Counted from the first letter of the stretch, positions 52,689-61,421 are shown. The stretch: 64,000 nt of DNA from Chitinophaga rupis (GCF_900109685.1 NZ_FOBB01000001.1:1426001-1490000), one strand, 5' to 3'. Notes: generated by a model not told the origin, from the sequence alone. Translations and numbers: made by a program.

Positions 52689-53378
52689 TTATTCATTTAA
52701 AAATCTTTGTAGCAGCGCCGCTACCAGCGCAGGATCCACCTTTTCCAGCGGATGCGGTGTGTTGGGCAGCACGGCCAGCTGTGCCTGGGGTAAGGCACGG
52801 TACACTTCCACCGTTTCTGTTAAGGTCACCATCGAATCCCGGTCGCCCAGCATCAGCAGGGCCGGGATAGTAATGGCCGCATAGTCTTCCGCTGCCAGTA
52901 AAGGCTGCAGGCCCAGCTGCTGCATCAGGCCTGCGGTATGGGATAACACCCTTTTCCAATCCTGCCGGGCATGGCGCTGCTCTAAAGCCGTAGCAAAGGC
53001 AGGCACCTTTTGTTCAATAACAGCGGCATCCAGCATGTTCACTTCTTTGGCGGCAATAGCAGCATTCCAGTGGTACTTGGTAGCTAATGTGATCACTTTA
53101 CTCACCCGCTGCGGGTAATGCCGGGCCAGGTACATAGCCACATACCCGCCCATGCTGTAACCAAAAAGGGGGATAGCGTTCAGCCCATATGCATCCAGCT
53201 GATCCAGCACCTGCTGTGCAAGCAGCGGCACGCTAATACCTTCTTTGGCCGGCTCAGCCAGGCCATGGCCAATAAAATCGAATGTATAAACGGTGTGCTG
53301 TTCTTCTAACAGGGAACGCAGGGGTAAAAATTGTGCTTGAGTGCCCAATGCGCCGTGTAGCATTAAAATGGCAGGCAT
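52689..53378 (-). CDS. Alpha/beta hydrolase
   Basis: 229 aa. Oxyanion-hole region ILMLHGALGTQAQF, nucleophile elbow GYSMGGYVAM (Ser), acid in LMLGDRDSMVTL and catalytic His in NTPHPLEKV, a complete Ser-Asp-His triad of the alpha/beta hydrolase fold. No signal peptide, so cytoplasmic. The substrate cannot be read from sequence. ATG at 53376-53378. It is divergent from the DUF4290-murA operon. Confidence 0.9.
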   Translation of the reverse strand: MPAILMLHGALGTQAQFLPLRSLLEEQHTVYTFDFIGHGLAEPAKEGISVPLLAQQVLDQLDAYGLNAIPLFGYSMGGYVAMYLARHYPQRVSKVITLATKYHWNAAIAAKEVNMLDAAVIEQKVPAFATALEQRHARQDWKRVLSHTAGLMQQLGLQPLLAAEDYAAITIPALLMLGDRDSMVTLTETVEVYRALPQAQLAVLPNTPHPLEKVDPALVAALLQRFLNE

Positions 53379-53387
53379 ATTGTAAAG

Positions 53388-53415
53388 TATATTTGAGGTT
53401 TTTTTGCTAAGTTTG
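53388..53415 (+). promoter_or_regulatory. Two TAnnTTTG boxes upstream of DUF4290-murA
   Basis: TATATTTG (53388-53395) and TAAGTTTG (53408-53415) both match the -7 consensus but neither has a TTG at ideal spacing. A leader of about 110-140 nt would precede the ATG at 53533. Confidence 0.35.
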
Positions 53416-53532
53416 CAGCTACGGTTACTTCACAGCAAAGTACACTTTATTCCTTACTTTGTTTCTTCGCGTAAAGTTGACTTAACAATCCGAACAAATT
53501 TATTGACTTTTATACTATAGATAATTCTTCTA

Positions 53533-54252
53533 ATGGAATACAATACAACCCGTAATCATTTAATAATGAAGGAATACGGCAGGAATATTCAAAAGATGAT
53601 CGAATACCTGCTAAGCCTTGAAGATGAGGAACAACGCCAGGGCCAGGCTATGGCCTTAATAGAGCTGATGGGCACCCTGAACCCCCACCTCAGGAACGTA
53701 GAGGATTTCCGGCATAAGCTGTGGGATCACCTGTTCCTGATCTCTAATTTTAAGCTGAATGTAGAATCTCCCTACCCCATACCCACCCGGGAAACGCTGA
53801 AATATAAGCCTGAAAAGCTTACGTATCCTAAAAAATATCCCAAGCTGCGCCACTTTGGCAAAAACCTGGAAATGGTGATTGACAAGGCTCTGCATGAAGA
53901 GAACCCGGAGAAAAAAGAAGGGTTTACCCAATGTATCGGCAACTACATGAAACTGGCTTACAGCAACTGGCACAAAGAAAGTGTGCATGACGATGCGGTA
54001 CGTTCAGAGCTGAACACCATTACCAATGGGCAGCTGGAATACCATGCCGGCACCGGCAGCAGCCATGTGGCAACTGCCAGCTTCAGCGGAGGTAACAGCG
54101 GTAACGAGTTTCCCCGCAGCGGTAATACCAGTAGCGGTGGAGGCAGCATGAAGCGCAAATCCTTCCAGCAAAATAAATTTAAGAGCAACAACGGCAAAGC
54201 CGGTGGTAAGCACAGCAACAATAAGTACAATAACAAAAATAGGAACAAGTGA
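53533..54252 (+). CDS. DUF4290 domain protein
   Basis: 239 aa. The conserved domain (about 1-180) opens MEYNTTRNHLIMKEYGRNIQKMIEYL and contains LNPHLRNVEDFRHKLWDHLF, typical of DUF4290, a Bacteroidota-only family. The last 60 residues are Ser/Gly/Asn/Lys-rich and disordered, ending NNKYNNKNRNK. Overlaps murA by 4 nt (GTGA), so translation is coupled and a link to cell-wall synthesis is plausible. Function unknown. Confidence 0.85.
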   Translation: MEYNTTRNHLIMKEYGRNIQKMIEYLLSLEDEEQRQGQAMALIELMGTLNPHLRNVEDFRHKLWDHLFLISNFKLNVESPYPIPTRETLKYKPEKLTYPKKYPKLRHFGKNLEMVIDKALHEENPEKKEGFTQCIGNYMKLAYSNWHKESVHDDAVRSELNTITNGQLEYHAGTGSSHVATASFSGGNSGNEFPRSGNTSSGGGSMKRKSFQQNKFKSNNGKAGGKHSNNKYNNKNRNK

Positions 54253-55559
54253 GCAGTGCTTTTGAAGTAAGGGGCGGTAACCGCCTCAAAGGGGATATTG
54301 TGCCCCAGGGCGCCAAGAACGAAGCATTACAGATCATCAGCGCGGTATTGCTTACGCCGGAAAAGGTAACCATCAGCAACATCCCGGACATCCTGGATGT
54401 AAACCTGCTGATAGAGCTGCTGGCAGATATTGGGGTAGCCGTGAATCGTGTATCGCGCGATACCTGCGAATTTACCGCCGCCAATATTGATATGGCTTAC
54501 CTGCAGAGTGCCGAATTTAAAAAGAAATCCGGCCGCCTCAGGGGCTCTGTAATGATAGCCGGCCCGCTGCTGGCCCGCTATGGCAAAGCCTACATTCCCA
54601 AACCTGGGGGTGATAAAATTGGCCGCCGCCGCCTGGATACACATATTATTGGCTTTGAGAAGCTGGGCGTACAGTTTGTGTACGATACAGATGATAACTT
54701 TTTCCGCCTGGAAGCTGCAGACGGTTTAAAAGGCACCTATATGCTGCTGGATGAACCTTCTGTAACCGGTACGGCCAATATTGTAATGGCCGCCGTAATG
54801 GCCAAAGGCACCACCACTATTTACAACGCTGCCTGCGAACCCTATATACAACAGCTGTGCAAAATGCTGAACAGCATGGGGGCTAACATCAGCGGGGTAG
54901 GTTCCAACCTGATCACCATTGAGGGCGTAACTTCCCTGAAAGGCTGCAGCCATGCTATGCTGCCGGATATGATCGAGATAGGCTCCTTTATAGGGCTGGC
55001 TGCCATGACGCAGAGCGAAATCACCATCCGCAATGCCGGGGTAGAGCACCTGGGTATTATACCGGAAAAATTCCGCCAGCTGGGTATTCACCTGGAGCTG
55101 AGGGGCAATGATATTTATGTACCCGCACAGGATTCTTACGAGATACAAACGTTCCTGGATGGGTCCATCCTTACCATGTACGATCATCCCTGGCCGGGCT
55201 TTACTCCCGACCTGCTGAGCATTGTGCTGGTAGTAGCCACCCAGGCCAAGGGCAGTGTAATGATACACCAGAAAATGTTTGAGAGCCGCCTGTTCTTTGT
55301 GGATAAGCTGATTGATATGGGCGCCCAGATCGTGCTGTGCGATCCGCACCGCGCCGTTGTAATAGGCCTGGGCCGGGAACATGCGCTAAGGGGTATTACC
55401 ATGTCATCGCCCGACATACGGGCAGGGGTGGCCCTGCTGATCGCCGCCCTGAGCGCAGAAGGCAAAAGCACCATTCAAAATATTGAACAAATAGACCGCG
55501 GCTACCAGTACATTGATGAGAGGCTGAGAAGGCTGGGCGCGGACATTAAACGCGTATAA
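54249..55559 (+). CDS. murA: UDP-N-acetylglucosamine 1-carboxyvinyltransferase, Asp variant
   Basis: 436 aa, first committed step of peptidoglycan synthesis: transfer of enolpyruvate from PEP to UDP-GlcNAc. The opening FEVRGGNRLKGDIVPQGAKNEAL has the catalytic K and N of the KN pair. The active-site loop reads PGGDKIGRRRLDTH: the position of the usual Cys115 is Asp, as in fosfomycin-insensitive MurA of Chlamydia and Mycobacterium. Arg equivalents (GRRRLD) and the DIRAGVALLIAAL motif are present. GTG start overlapping the DUF4290 stop. Confidence 0.95.
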   Translation: MSSAFEVRGGNRLKGDIVPQGAKNEALQIISAVLLTPEKVTISNIPDILDVNLLIELLADIGVAVNRVSRDTCEFTAANIDMAYLQSAEFKKKSGRLRGSVMIAGPLLARYGKAYIPKPGGDKIGRRRLDTHIIGFEKLGVQFVYDTDDNFFRLEAADGLKGTYMLLDEPSVTGTANIVMAAVMAKGTTTIYNAACEPYIQQLCKMLNSMGANISGVGSNLITIEGVTSLKGCSHAMLPDMIEIGSFIGLAAMTQSEITIRNAGVEHLGIIPEKFRQLGIHLELRGNDIYVPAQDSYEIQTFLDGSILTMYDHPWPGFTPDLLSIVLVVATQAKGSVMIHQKMFESRLFFVDKLIDMGAQIVLCDPHRAVVIGLGREHALRGITMSSPDIRAGVALLIAALSAEGKSTIQNIEQIDRGYQYIDERLRRLGADIKRV

Positions 55560-55583
55560 CTTTTTAATTACGATTATGCTGAG

Positions 55584-55671
55584 CGCTGAATGCCTAATGC
55601 TGAACGCTGATTGTGTTTTGCTTTAGGCATGCTGCTTTAAGCTTTAAGCGTTTTGCGTTAGGCATTCAGCG
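55584..55671. repeat. Intergenic hairpin, word family B (copy 3)
   Basis: CGCTGAATGCCTAA (55584-55597) is perfectly complementary to 55658-55671. Outer words attacg/cgtaat (55567-55572 and 55670-55682) extend the pairing with family C units. It lies between murA and gmk. Confidence 0.75.
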
Positions 55672-55696
55672 TAATCCGTAATTCTAATTCACTCGG

Positions 55697-56257
55697 ATGG
55701 ACCATAAGATTATCATCATCACCGCCCCCTCCGGCGCAGGTAAAACCACTATTGTAAGAAGATTGTTAGCGGAATTGCCGCAGCTGGCATTCTCTATTTC
55801 CGCCAGTACCCGTGCCCCCCGGGAAAATGAAGTGCACGGGCGTGACTATTACTTCCTTTCCACCGACGAATTTCATCAGCATATTGAGGCAAATGACTTT
55901 GCAGAATACGAAATGGTATACGTAGGCAAATACTATGGCACCCTTAAAAGTGAGCTACAGCGTATCTGGGACCTGGGTAAGGTGCCCATGGTGGACATTG
56001 ACGTAAAAGGCGCTGTGTCCATAAAGGAAAAGTACCAGCAGGCCGCCCTTACCATTTTTATACAGCCTCCCTCCCTGGAAGCGTTGCGTGAGCGCCTCAG
56101 TGAGCGGGGAACAGAAACACAGGCATCCCTGGAGGAGCGCCTGGCCAAAGCCCGCTATGAACTTTCTTTTGCCCCGGAATTTGATGAAATAGTGCTGAAT
56201 GATGACCTGGAAAAAGCATATGCTACAGTAAAAGCGCTGGTTTTGAACTTCATATAA
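55697..56257 (+). CDS. gmk: Guanylate kinase
   Basis: 186 aa, phosphorylates GMP to GDP with ATP. P-loop APSGAGKTTIVRRLL, GMP-binding region SISASTRAPRENEVHGRDYYF, lid DVKGAVSIKEKYQQ and adenine-side Arg SERGTETQASLEERL. Normal length. ATG at 55697, 14 nt after the family C/B repeat. The following gene starts 130 nt downstream. Confidence 0.96.
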   Translation: MDHKIIIITAPSGAGKTTIVRRLLAELPQLAFSISASTRAPRENEVHGRDYYFLSTDEFHQHIEANDFAEYEMVYVGKYYGTLKSELQRIWDLGKVPMVDIDVKGAVSIKEKYQQAALTIFIQPPSLEALRERLSERGTETQASLEERLAKARYELSFAPEFDEIVLNDDLEKAYATVKALVLNFI

Positions 56258-56374
56258 ATTTAACGGCCCCCTGAACGGGCCCTCTCCCTCAGGAAATATC
56301 CTTAATTACCGGTGAATGGTGAAATACGCTTGCATGCAATTTGCAGTGGCGTCATTCGCAATTATGTAAAATCT

Positions 56375-56382
56375 TATATTTG
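56375..56382 (+). promoter_or_regulatory. TAnnTTTG box directly before the CNNM/CorC gene
   Basis: TATATTTG, ending 5 nt before the ATG at 56388. A start at the usual distance would make the mRNA leaderless. No TTG at -33. Confidence 0.3.
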
Positions 56383-56387
56383 TTGGA

Positions 56388-57656
56388 ATGGACAGTTATA
56401 CTACCCTAATATTGGTTGGATTGGTGCTTCTGGCCGGTTTTTTTGCCGGTCTGGAAACAGCCTTTGCCAATGTGAATAAGCTGAGTATTGAGCTTAAAAA
56501 GAAGCAGGGCAGGGCCACCGGCAAGATCCTGGCTACTTTTAATGAGAACCCGGCCCGGTTCCTGGCTACCAGCCTGCTGGGCCTTGGCATTATACTGGTT
56601 ATTTACGGGATCATGTTTGCGGGCATTTTCCAGCCCCTGTGGGAATCTACCGTAACGCCCTCGCTGAGCACCAGCTACCAGCCCCTTTTGCTGTTAATGG
56701 AAGTTTTAGTCGCCACCTTTATGGTGCTTTTCCTGGGCTTTTTTATACCCCGGGCCATTTTCCGCTCCCGGCCGGAAGCGCTGCTAAGCTTTTTTGCCTT
56801 ACCCATCTCAGTTATTTCCAAACCATTATACGTAATAGGCAACCTGCTGGTATCTATTTCCGAATGGATCCTGAAATACCTTTTCAACGTAAGGATCATG
56901 GAAAACAGGCCTTCTTTTGTACGGGTGGATGTGGAGCATTTCATACGCCAGTCGCAGCAGCACTTTGCAGAAAGCCAGGAGCTGAATACGGAGCTGTTTG
57001 AAAATGCGCTGTCGCTGGCCCATGTAAAGATCCGGGGCTGCTTAATACCCCGTAAGGAGATAGAGGCGCTGGAAATAGTAAGCCCTATTGCAGAAGCACG
57101 GCGTAAGTTCATGGAAACCAAGCTGTCGAAAATTATTATTTACGAAAACACTATTGACAATATCCTGGGTTACATTCACCAGCTGGATATGTTCAAGAAC
57201 CCGGCGGATATTACGGCTATCATACATCCCATTATGGTGGTACCGGAAACCATGAGCGCTATAGACCTGCTGAGCAAGTTCAATAAAGAGCGTAAAAGCA
57301 TTGCCTGGGTAGTGGACGAATTTGGTGGCACTGCCGGTATTGTAACCATAGAGGATGTGCTGGAAGAGATCTTCGGGGAGATCAAGGACGAGCATGATGT
57401 AGAGGAGTTTGTAGAAAAACAGATTGCTGAAAAAGAATATATCTTCTCCGGCCGCCTGGAGCTGGATTACCTGAATGAGCGCTATGGATTTGATTTTCCG
57501 GAGGATGAGAGTGAAACGCTTTCCGGTTATATCATTAATCACCATGAGACCATTCCCCGTCTAAAAGAGCGCATTATTATTGACGATTATGAGTTTGATG
57601 TGCTGAATGTAACAGATACGCGCATTGAAATGGTGAAAATGAAAATTTTAGCCTAG
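56388..57656 (+). CDS. CNNM/CorC-family membrane protein with CBS domains
   Basis: 422 aa. DUF21/CNNM transmembrane domain (about 1-190; four hydrophobic segments, ETAFANVNKLSIELKKKQG), two CBS domains (about 205-325, including VVDEFGGTAGIVTIEDVLEEIFGEI) and a C-terminal CorC_HlyC domain (SGRLELDYLNERYGF). Family members take part in magnesium and cobalt efflux; in Bacteroidota the relative GldE supports gliding. Which applies here cannot be decided: no gld gene is adjacent. Confidence 0.9.
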   Translation: MDSYTTLILVGLVLLAGFFAGLETAFANVNKLSIELKKKQGRATGKILATFNENPARFLATSLLGLGIILVIYGIMFAGIFQPLWESTVTPSLSTSYQPLLLLMEVLVATFMVLFLGFFIPRAIFRSRPEALLSFFALPISVISKPLYVIGNLLVSISEWILKYLFNVRIMENRPSFVRVDVEHFIRQSQQHFAESQELNTELFENALSLAHVKIRGCLIPRKEIEALEIVSPIAEARRKFMETKLSKIIIYENTIDNILGYIHQLDMFKNPADITAIIHPIMVVPETMSAIDLLSKFNKERKSIAWVVDEFGGTAGIVTIEDVLEEIFGEIKDEHDVEEFVEKQIAEKEYIFSGRLELDYLNERYGFDFPEDESETLSGYIINHHETIPRLKERIIIDDYEFDVLNVTDTRIEMVKMKILA

Positions 57657-57728
57657 GCATACAACCCGCTATGGTTCCGGAGTTTAGCAGAGATAAACAA
57701 ATCCTGAAAAAGAAATAAGAACCAATCC

Positions 57729-57760
57729 TTGACATTGTCTATATTTTTTTAATATATTTG
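57729..57760 (+). promoter_or_regulatory. Strong Bacteroidota promoter
   Basis: TTG (57729-57731), 21 nt, TATATTTG (57753-57760), matching the -33/-7 consensus. Downstream is a 9-bp hairpin (AAAACGATT/AATCGTTTT, 57786-57821) but no gene for over 500 bp. Confidence 0.5.
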
Positions 57761-57927
57761 CAATGTGAAGAAGGGAAAGCCTGCAAAAACGATTGAGTGA
57801 AAATATTTGCTAAATCGTTTTAAAAAAAGTCTTAGGAATTTAACATGGATTTTATACATTTGCTACAGACGATGTAACACTATTATTTGATTTTTGTTAA
57901 AGGGTTGTAAAAAATATTGTTACAACG

Positions 57928-57957
57928 TTGATAATAAAATAATTCTTTCTATTTTTG
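57928..57957 (+). promoter_or_regulatory. Second strong promoter
   Basis: TTG (57928-57930), 19 nt, TATTTTTG (57950-57957). Initiation near 57964 would make either a short RNA ending at 58128 or a leader of about 330 nt for tatC. Confidence 0.5.
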
Positions 57958-57963
57958 TGATAG

Positions 57964-58128
57964 AAATTTAGACGCAACCAGAGATAAAACTTATTTTGAA
58001 AGCTTGCCATCAATCGAATAAGCAGCAGATCTGGAAGCAGAAGACATTCTCGAATTCAACTTTTTTGGGGTTAACAAACAATGGATGAAAGGCCGGCTCT
58101 TGATTCTTCTCGGGCTGGCTCTTTTTTT
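57964..58128 (+). ncRNA. Putative small RNA or attenuated tatC leader
   Basis: Bounded by the promoter 57928-57957 and a terminator-like hairpin, GCCGGC/GCTGGC (one G-U) at about 58093-58122, followed by T7. About 165 nt, no credible ORF, no resemblance to SRP RNA, tmRNA or RNase P RNA. Supported only by the flanking signals. Confidence 0.35.
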
Positions 58129-58239
58129 GTACCTACCCCAACGCCCCTTGTGTAGTTCACCTATACCACCGCTGCCTCCACTTAAAGTCTTAAATAAAGC
58201 CTTCATCTACATTTTTACCTATTGCTTGGAGCCTTTCTA

Positions 58240-58247
58240 TATATTTG
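58240..58247 (+). promoter_or_regulatory. TAnnTTTG box of tatC
   Basis: TATATTTG, giving a leader of about 40 nt before the tatC ATG at 58293. The only TTG upstream is at 15 nt, shorter than usual. Confidence 0.45.
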
Positions 58248-58292
58248 TGCTCTTGATTTTGATTTCATTCTACACCGATCTACTTTAATACG

Positions 58293-59153
58293 ATGTTCAA
58301 GAAGATTTTCGCGAATAATAGTGACAAGGCAGAAATGTCTTTTTTTGATCACCTGGAAGACCTGCGCTGGCACATTATCCGGTCAGTGATAGCTATTTCG
58401 GTGTTTAGCATTTTTGGTTTCGTATATACTAAAGAGATACTGGACAATGTGATCTTTGGGCCTACCAATGCCAACTTCCCTTCTTACATACTGATGTGTA
58501 AGATCAGCCACTGGGCAGGCCTGGGCGATAAGATGTGTATTACGCCTGTAAAGGTGCAGTTCCAGAACTTTAAGATGGCCGGGCAGATCATGCTGCAGTT
58601 TAAGCTAGCCTTTATACTGGGGCTGGTACTGGCCTTCCCTTATATTTTCTGGGAGTTCTGGCGCTTTATTAAACCCGCGTTAAAGGAAAGAGAGCTGAAA
58701 GGCGCCCGCGGCATTATTTTCTGGGTATCGTTCCAGTTCTTTTTAGGTGTGGCATTCAGCTATTTCCTGATGGCGCCCTTTACCATTAACTTCCTGGCCG
58801 GTTACACCGTAACGGATAAAGCGGTGAACCAGTTCTTCCTGGATGATTATTTCTCTTTAATGACACAGATCATACTGGGTATGGGCGTGTTGTTTGAGCT
58901 GCCGATACTGGTATTCTTCCTTACTAAAATAGGCCTGTTAACGCCGGATTTCATGCGCTCTTACCGCCGCCACGCTATTGTAGTGATACTGGTGCTGGCA
59001 GCAGTGATTACACCGCCCGATGTGGTGGATCAGCTGATCGTATTTACGCCGCTGTATTTGCTGTATGAAATCAGTATCTTTATATCCAAGAAAGCGCTGA
59101 AAGATATGGATGACAGCGATCGCCGCCCGGTAGTAGATGAAGAGTGGTCTTAA
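58293..59153 (+). CDS. tatC: Sec-independent protein translocase TatC
   Basis: 286 aa. Core of the Tat receptor that recognises twin-arginine signal peptides. N-terminal EMSFFDHLEDLRWHIIRSVIA (the FxxHLxELRxR motif as HLEDLRW), six TM helices, conserved FPYIFWEFWRFIKPALKERE and RRHAIVVILVLAAVITPPDVVDQ. A loop insertion at about 45-85 (FPSYILMCKISHWAGLGDKMC) is longer than in E. coli (258 aa). tatA is not adjacent. Confidence 0.95.
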   Translation: MFKKIFANNSDKAEMSFFDHLEDLRWHIIRSVIAISVFSIFGFVYTKEILDNVIFGPTNANFPSYILMCKISHWAGLGDKMCITPVKVQFQNFKMAGQIMLQFKLAFILGLVLAFPYIFWEFWRFIKPALKERELKGARGIIFWVSFQFFLGVAFSYFLMAPFTINFLAGYTVTDKAVNQFFLDDYFSLMTQIILGMGVLFELPILVFFLTKIGLLTPDFMRSYRRHAIVVILVLAAVITPPDVVDQLIVFTPLYLLYEISIFISKKALKDMDDSDRRPVVDEEWS

Positions 59154-59170
59154 GGATTTTAGATATTGTG

Positions 59171-59220
59171 ATTTACGATTTTAGATTTCAATCCCAAATC
59201 GTAAATCTGAAATCGTAAAT
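59171..59220. repeat. Intergenic hairpin, word family A (copy 2)
   Basis: ATTTACGATTTTAGATTT (59171-59188) pairs with 59203-59220 over 18 bp, with one G-U. It lies between tatC and rpiB, with the same words as 2138-2204. Confidence 0.75.
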
Positions 59221-59254
59221 GTGAAAGCAAATGCAACATCCACCATTATTTAAC

Positions 59255-59692
59255 ATGTCATTACCGGTAGCTGTAGGTTCCGACCACGCCGGGTTTGAGT
59301 ATAAAGAAGAAATTATTTCCTACCTGGAAGGCCTGGGCCTGCAGGTGAAAGATTTTGGCGCACATTCAAAAGATTCAGCCGACTATCCGGATTATGCGCA
59401 CCCGGTAGCTACCGCAGTAGAAAGGGAGGAAGTAGCCTTCGGCGTATTGGTATGCGGCAGCGCAAACGGGGTGGCCATTACCGCTAATAAACACCAGGGC
59501 GTACGCGCTGCCATTTGCTGGGGCGAGGAGCTGGCCAGGCTGGCACGCGGGCATAATGAGGCTAACATCATCTGCATTCCAGCCAGGTTTGTAGATACGG
59601 ATGTAGCCAGGCAAATGATAGATGTATTTATCAATACACCGTTTGAAGGTGGCCGCCATGAGAACCGGGTGAGAAAGATCGCCTGTTTGTAA
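59255..59692 (+). CDS. rpiB: Ribose 5-phosphate isomerase B
   Basis: 145 aa, interconverting ribose 5-phosphate and ribulose 5-phosphate. VAVGSDHAGFEYKEEI, DFGAHSKDSADYPDYAHPVA, the active-site VCGSANGVAITANKHQGVRA (Cys and the anion hole) and HNEANIICIPARF. ATG at 59255 (MSLPVAVGSDHAG); the in-frame ATG at 59231 would add eight codons with no similarity. Single unit between the family A hairpin and a terminator. Confidence 0.94.
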   Translation: MSLPVAVGSDHAGFEYKEEIISYLEGLGLQVKDFGAHSKDSADYPDYAHPVATAVEREEVAFGVLVCGSANGVAITANKHQGVRAAICWGEELARLARGHNEANIICIPARFVDTDVARQMIDVFINTPFEGGRHENRVRKIACL

Positions 59693-59738
59693 GAAGATAC
59701 CACTGTAATACAGCCATCGTATAACAAAGCAAATTATT

Positions 59739-59782
59739 AAGCCGGGATGAGTATGCAAAACTTGCTCCCGGCTTTTATTTTT
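59739..59782 (+). terminator. Intrinsic terminator of rpiB
   Basis: AAGCCGGGA (59739-59747) pairs with TCCCGGCTT (59766-59774), followed by TTATTTTTT. Confidence 0.85.
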
Positions 59783-59824
59783 TATAACCGACAACTTGAT
59801 TATCCTTCCTAATAATCTGATACT

Positions 59825-61408
59825 ATGAAACGATCTGTACTCCTTGCTGTTGGCTTGTTCCTGTGCATGAATGTATGGGCCCAGCAGGATGAAAAAATTG
59901 CTACGCCGGCCGGCCAGCCGGCAGTGGCCGCACGTTTTGGAGAAGGCATTACCCCCCATGCAGTAAAAGAGCAATTGCAGATAGTGGCCGGCGCGGATAT
60001 GCAGGGCCGGGAAACCGCTACAGAAGGGCAGCAGAAAGCTGCTAACTACATTATATCCCAATTTGCCAAAGCAGGTTTACAGCCAGGCGCCAAAGGCAAG
60101 TGGGAGCAATATTTTTATTTGTACCAGGATACGCTTACCAGCAGCAAAATAGTGGTGGATGGGCACTCCTATATTTTTGGCAAAGATTATTACAGCAGCC
60201 TGTATGCCTGCCAGAACCAGCAGGTGAAAACTTCCAGGATAGTGTTTGCAGGGTATGGCATTAATTCCGGTGAGTATAATGATTACAACAACCTGGATGT
60301 AAGCGGCCAGGTGGTATTGCTGCTGCCCGGAGAACCGCATAAGGATGATACCACCTTCCTGCTTACCGGCACCCGCCGGCCCTCTGCCTGGGGAGGTGTA
60401 AACAAAAAAATTATGGAAGTGGTGGAACGTAAGCCGGCAGCAGTGCTGGTAGTAAATGAAGGAGCCAGCCGTATGGAAAAAGTAAGTGGTAACGGTTTGT
60501 ATAAAACGCCTACTTACATGCGTAACCCCAAACAAACACCGGCAGCTGCTACCAATGTATATTATATATCACCTGAAATGGCAGCAGCGCTGTTAGGTAT
60601 AAAGGATGCAGCGGCCCTGCTGGACCCCGCAGCAGCAGATAAGCTAAAGCCGCGCGTTATAAGAAAGCCGGTGCGGCTGCAGTTTAAAAAAGATGTGAAG
60701 GAGCTGCGTTCCAGTAATGTTTTAGGCTACCTGGAAGGCACTGATAAAAAGAACGAGCTGGTATTTGTAACTGCTCATTATGATCACTTAGGCAAGCGTG
60801 GGGAAGAATTGTTCTATGGCGCAGATGATGATGGCTCCGGCACATCGGCTGTAATGGAAATAGCCGCCGCTTTTGGCCGTGCGGTAAAAGCTGGTTATAA
60901 ACCCCGCCGCAGCCTGGTGTTTATGACAGTATCCGGTGAGGAGAAAGGCTTGTTAGGCTCTAAGTTTTATACAGATAATCCTGTTTACCCGCTGGACCAA
61001 ACAGTGGCGGATCTGAATATAGACATGATAGGCCGCATTGATCCCATACATGAAAAAGATACGAACTATGTATATGTGATCGGGGATAATAAGCTGAGCT
61101 CTGCCTTGCGACCCATTAATGAAGCGGCCAATAATACCTTTACCAAATTCCACCTGGATTATAAGTATAATGATCCCGATGATCCTAACCGTTTTTATTA
61201 CCGCTCCGATCATTACATGTTTGCGCTGCATAACATACCCATTATCTTTTACTTTAACGGCACGCATGAAGACTATCACCGGCCAACCGATACGGTGGAT
61301 AAAATAGATTTTCCCTTGCTCTCCCGCCGCGCCCAGCTGGTGTTTTATACCGCCTGGGAAATAGCTAACCGCGAGGAACGGTTGCCAGTGGACCGGCATG
61401 AGAAATAA
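59825..61408 (+). CDS. Secreted M28-family zinc metallopeptidase
   Basis: 527 aa. Signal peptide MKRSVLLAVGLFLCMNVWAQ, an N-terminal domain resembling the PA insert (about 100-290), and a peptidase core with the two-zinc site: VTAHYDHLG (His, Asp), GADDDGSGTSAVMEIA (bridging Asp), SGEEKGLLGS (catalytic Glu plus Glu ligand), NIDMIGRID (Asp) and YRSDHYMFA (His). Aminopeptidase or carboxypeptidase activity is expected in the periplasm or outside; specificity is unknown. The terminator at 61422-61476 closes it. Confidence 0.92.
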   Translation: MKRSVLLAVGLFLCMNVWAQQDEKIATPAGQPAVAARFGEGITPHAVKEQLQIVAGADMQGRETATEGQQKAANYIISQFAKAGLQPGAKGKWEQYFYLYQDTLTSSKIVVDGHSYIFGKDYYSSLYACQNQQVKTSRIVFAGYGINSGEYNDYNNLDVSGQVVLLLPGEPHKDDTTFLLTGTRRPSAWGGVNKKIMEVVERKPAAVLVVNEGASRMEKVSGNGLYKTPTYMRNPKQTPAAATNVYYISPEMAAALLGIKDAAALLDPAAADKLKPRVIRKPVRLQFKKDVKELRSSNVLGYLEGTDKKNELVFVTAHYDHLGKRGEELFYGADDDGSGTSAVMEIAAAFGRAVKAGYKPRRSLVFMTVSGEEKGLLGSKFYTDNPVYPLDQTVADLNIDMIGRIDPIHEKDTNYVYVIGDNKLSSALRPINEAANNTFTKFHLDYKYNDPDDPNRFYYRSDHYMFALHNIPIIFYFNGTHEDYHRPTDTVDKIDFPLLSRRAQLVFYTAWEIANREERLPVDRHEK

Positions 61409-61421
61409 TATGCAGATATAC

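Noticed and set aside
58085..58288. Plus-strand ORF of 67 codons before tatC
   Set aside because: It starts inside the terminator-like hairpin, translates to a Leu/Ile/Tyr-rich chain from AT-rich leader DNA and contains a promoter box. No family features.
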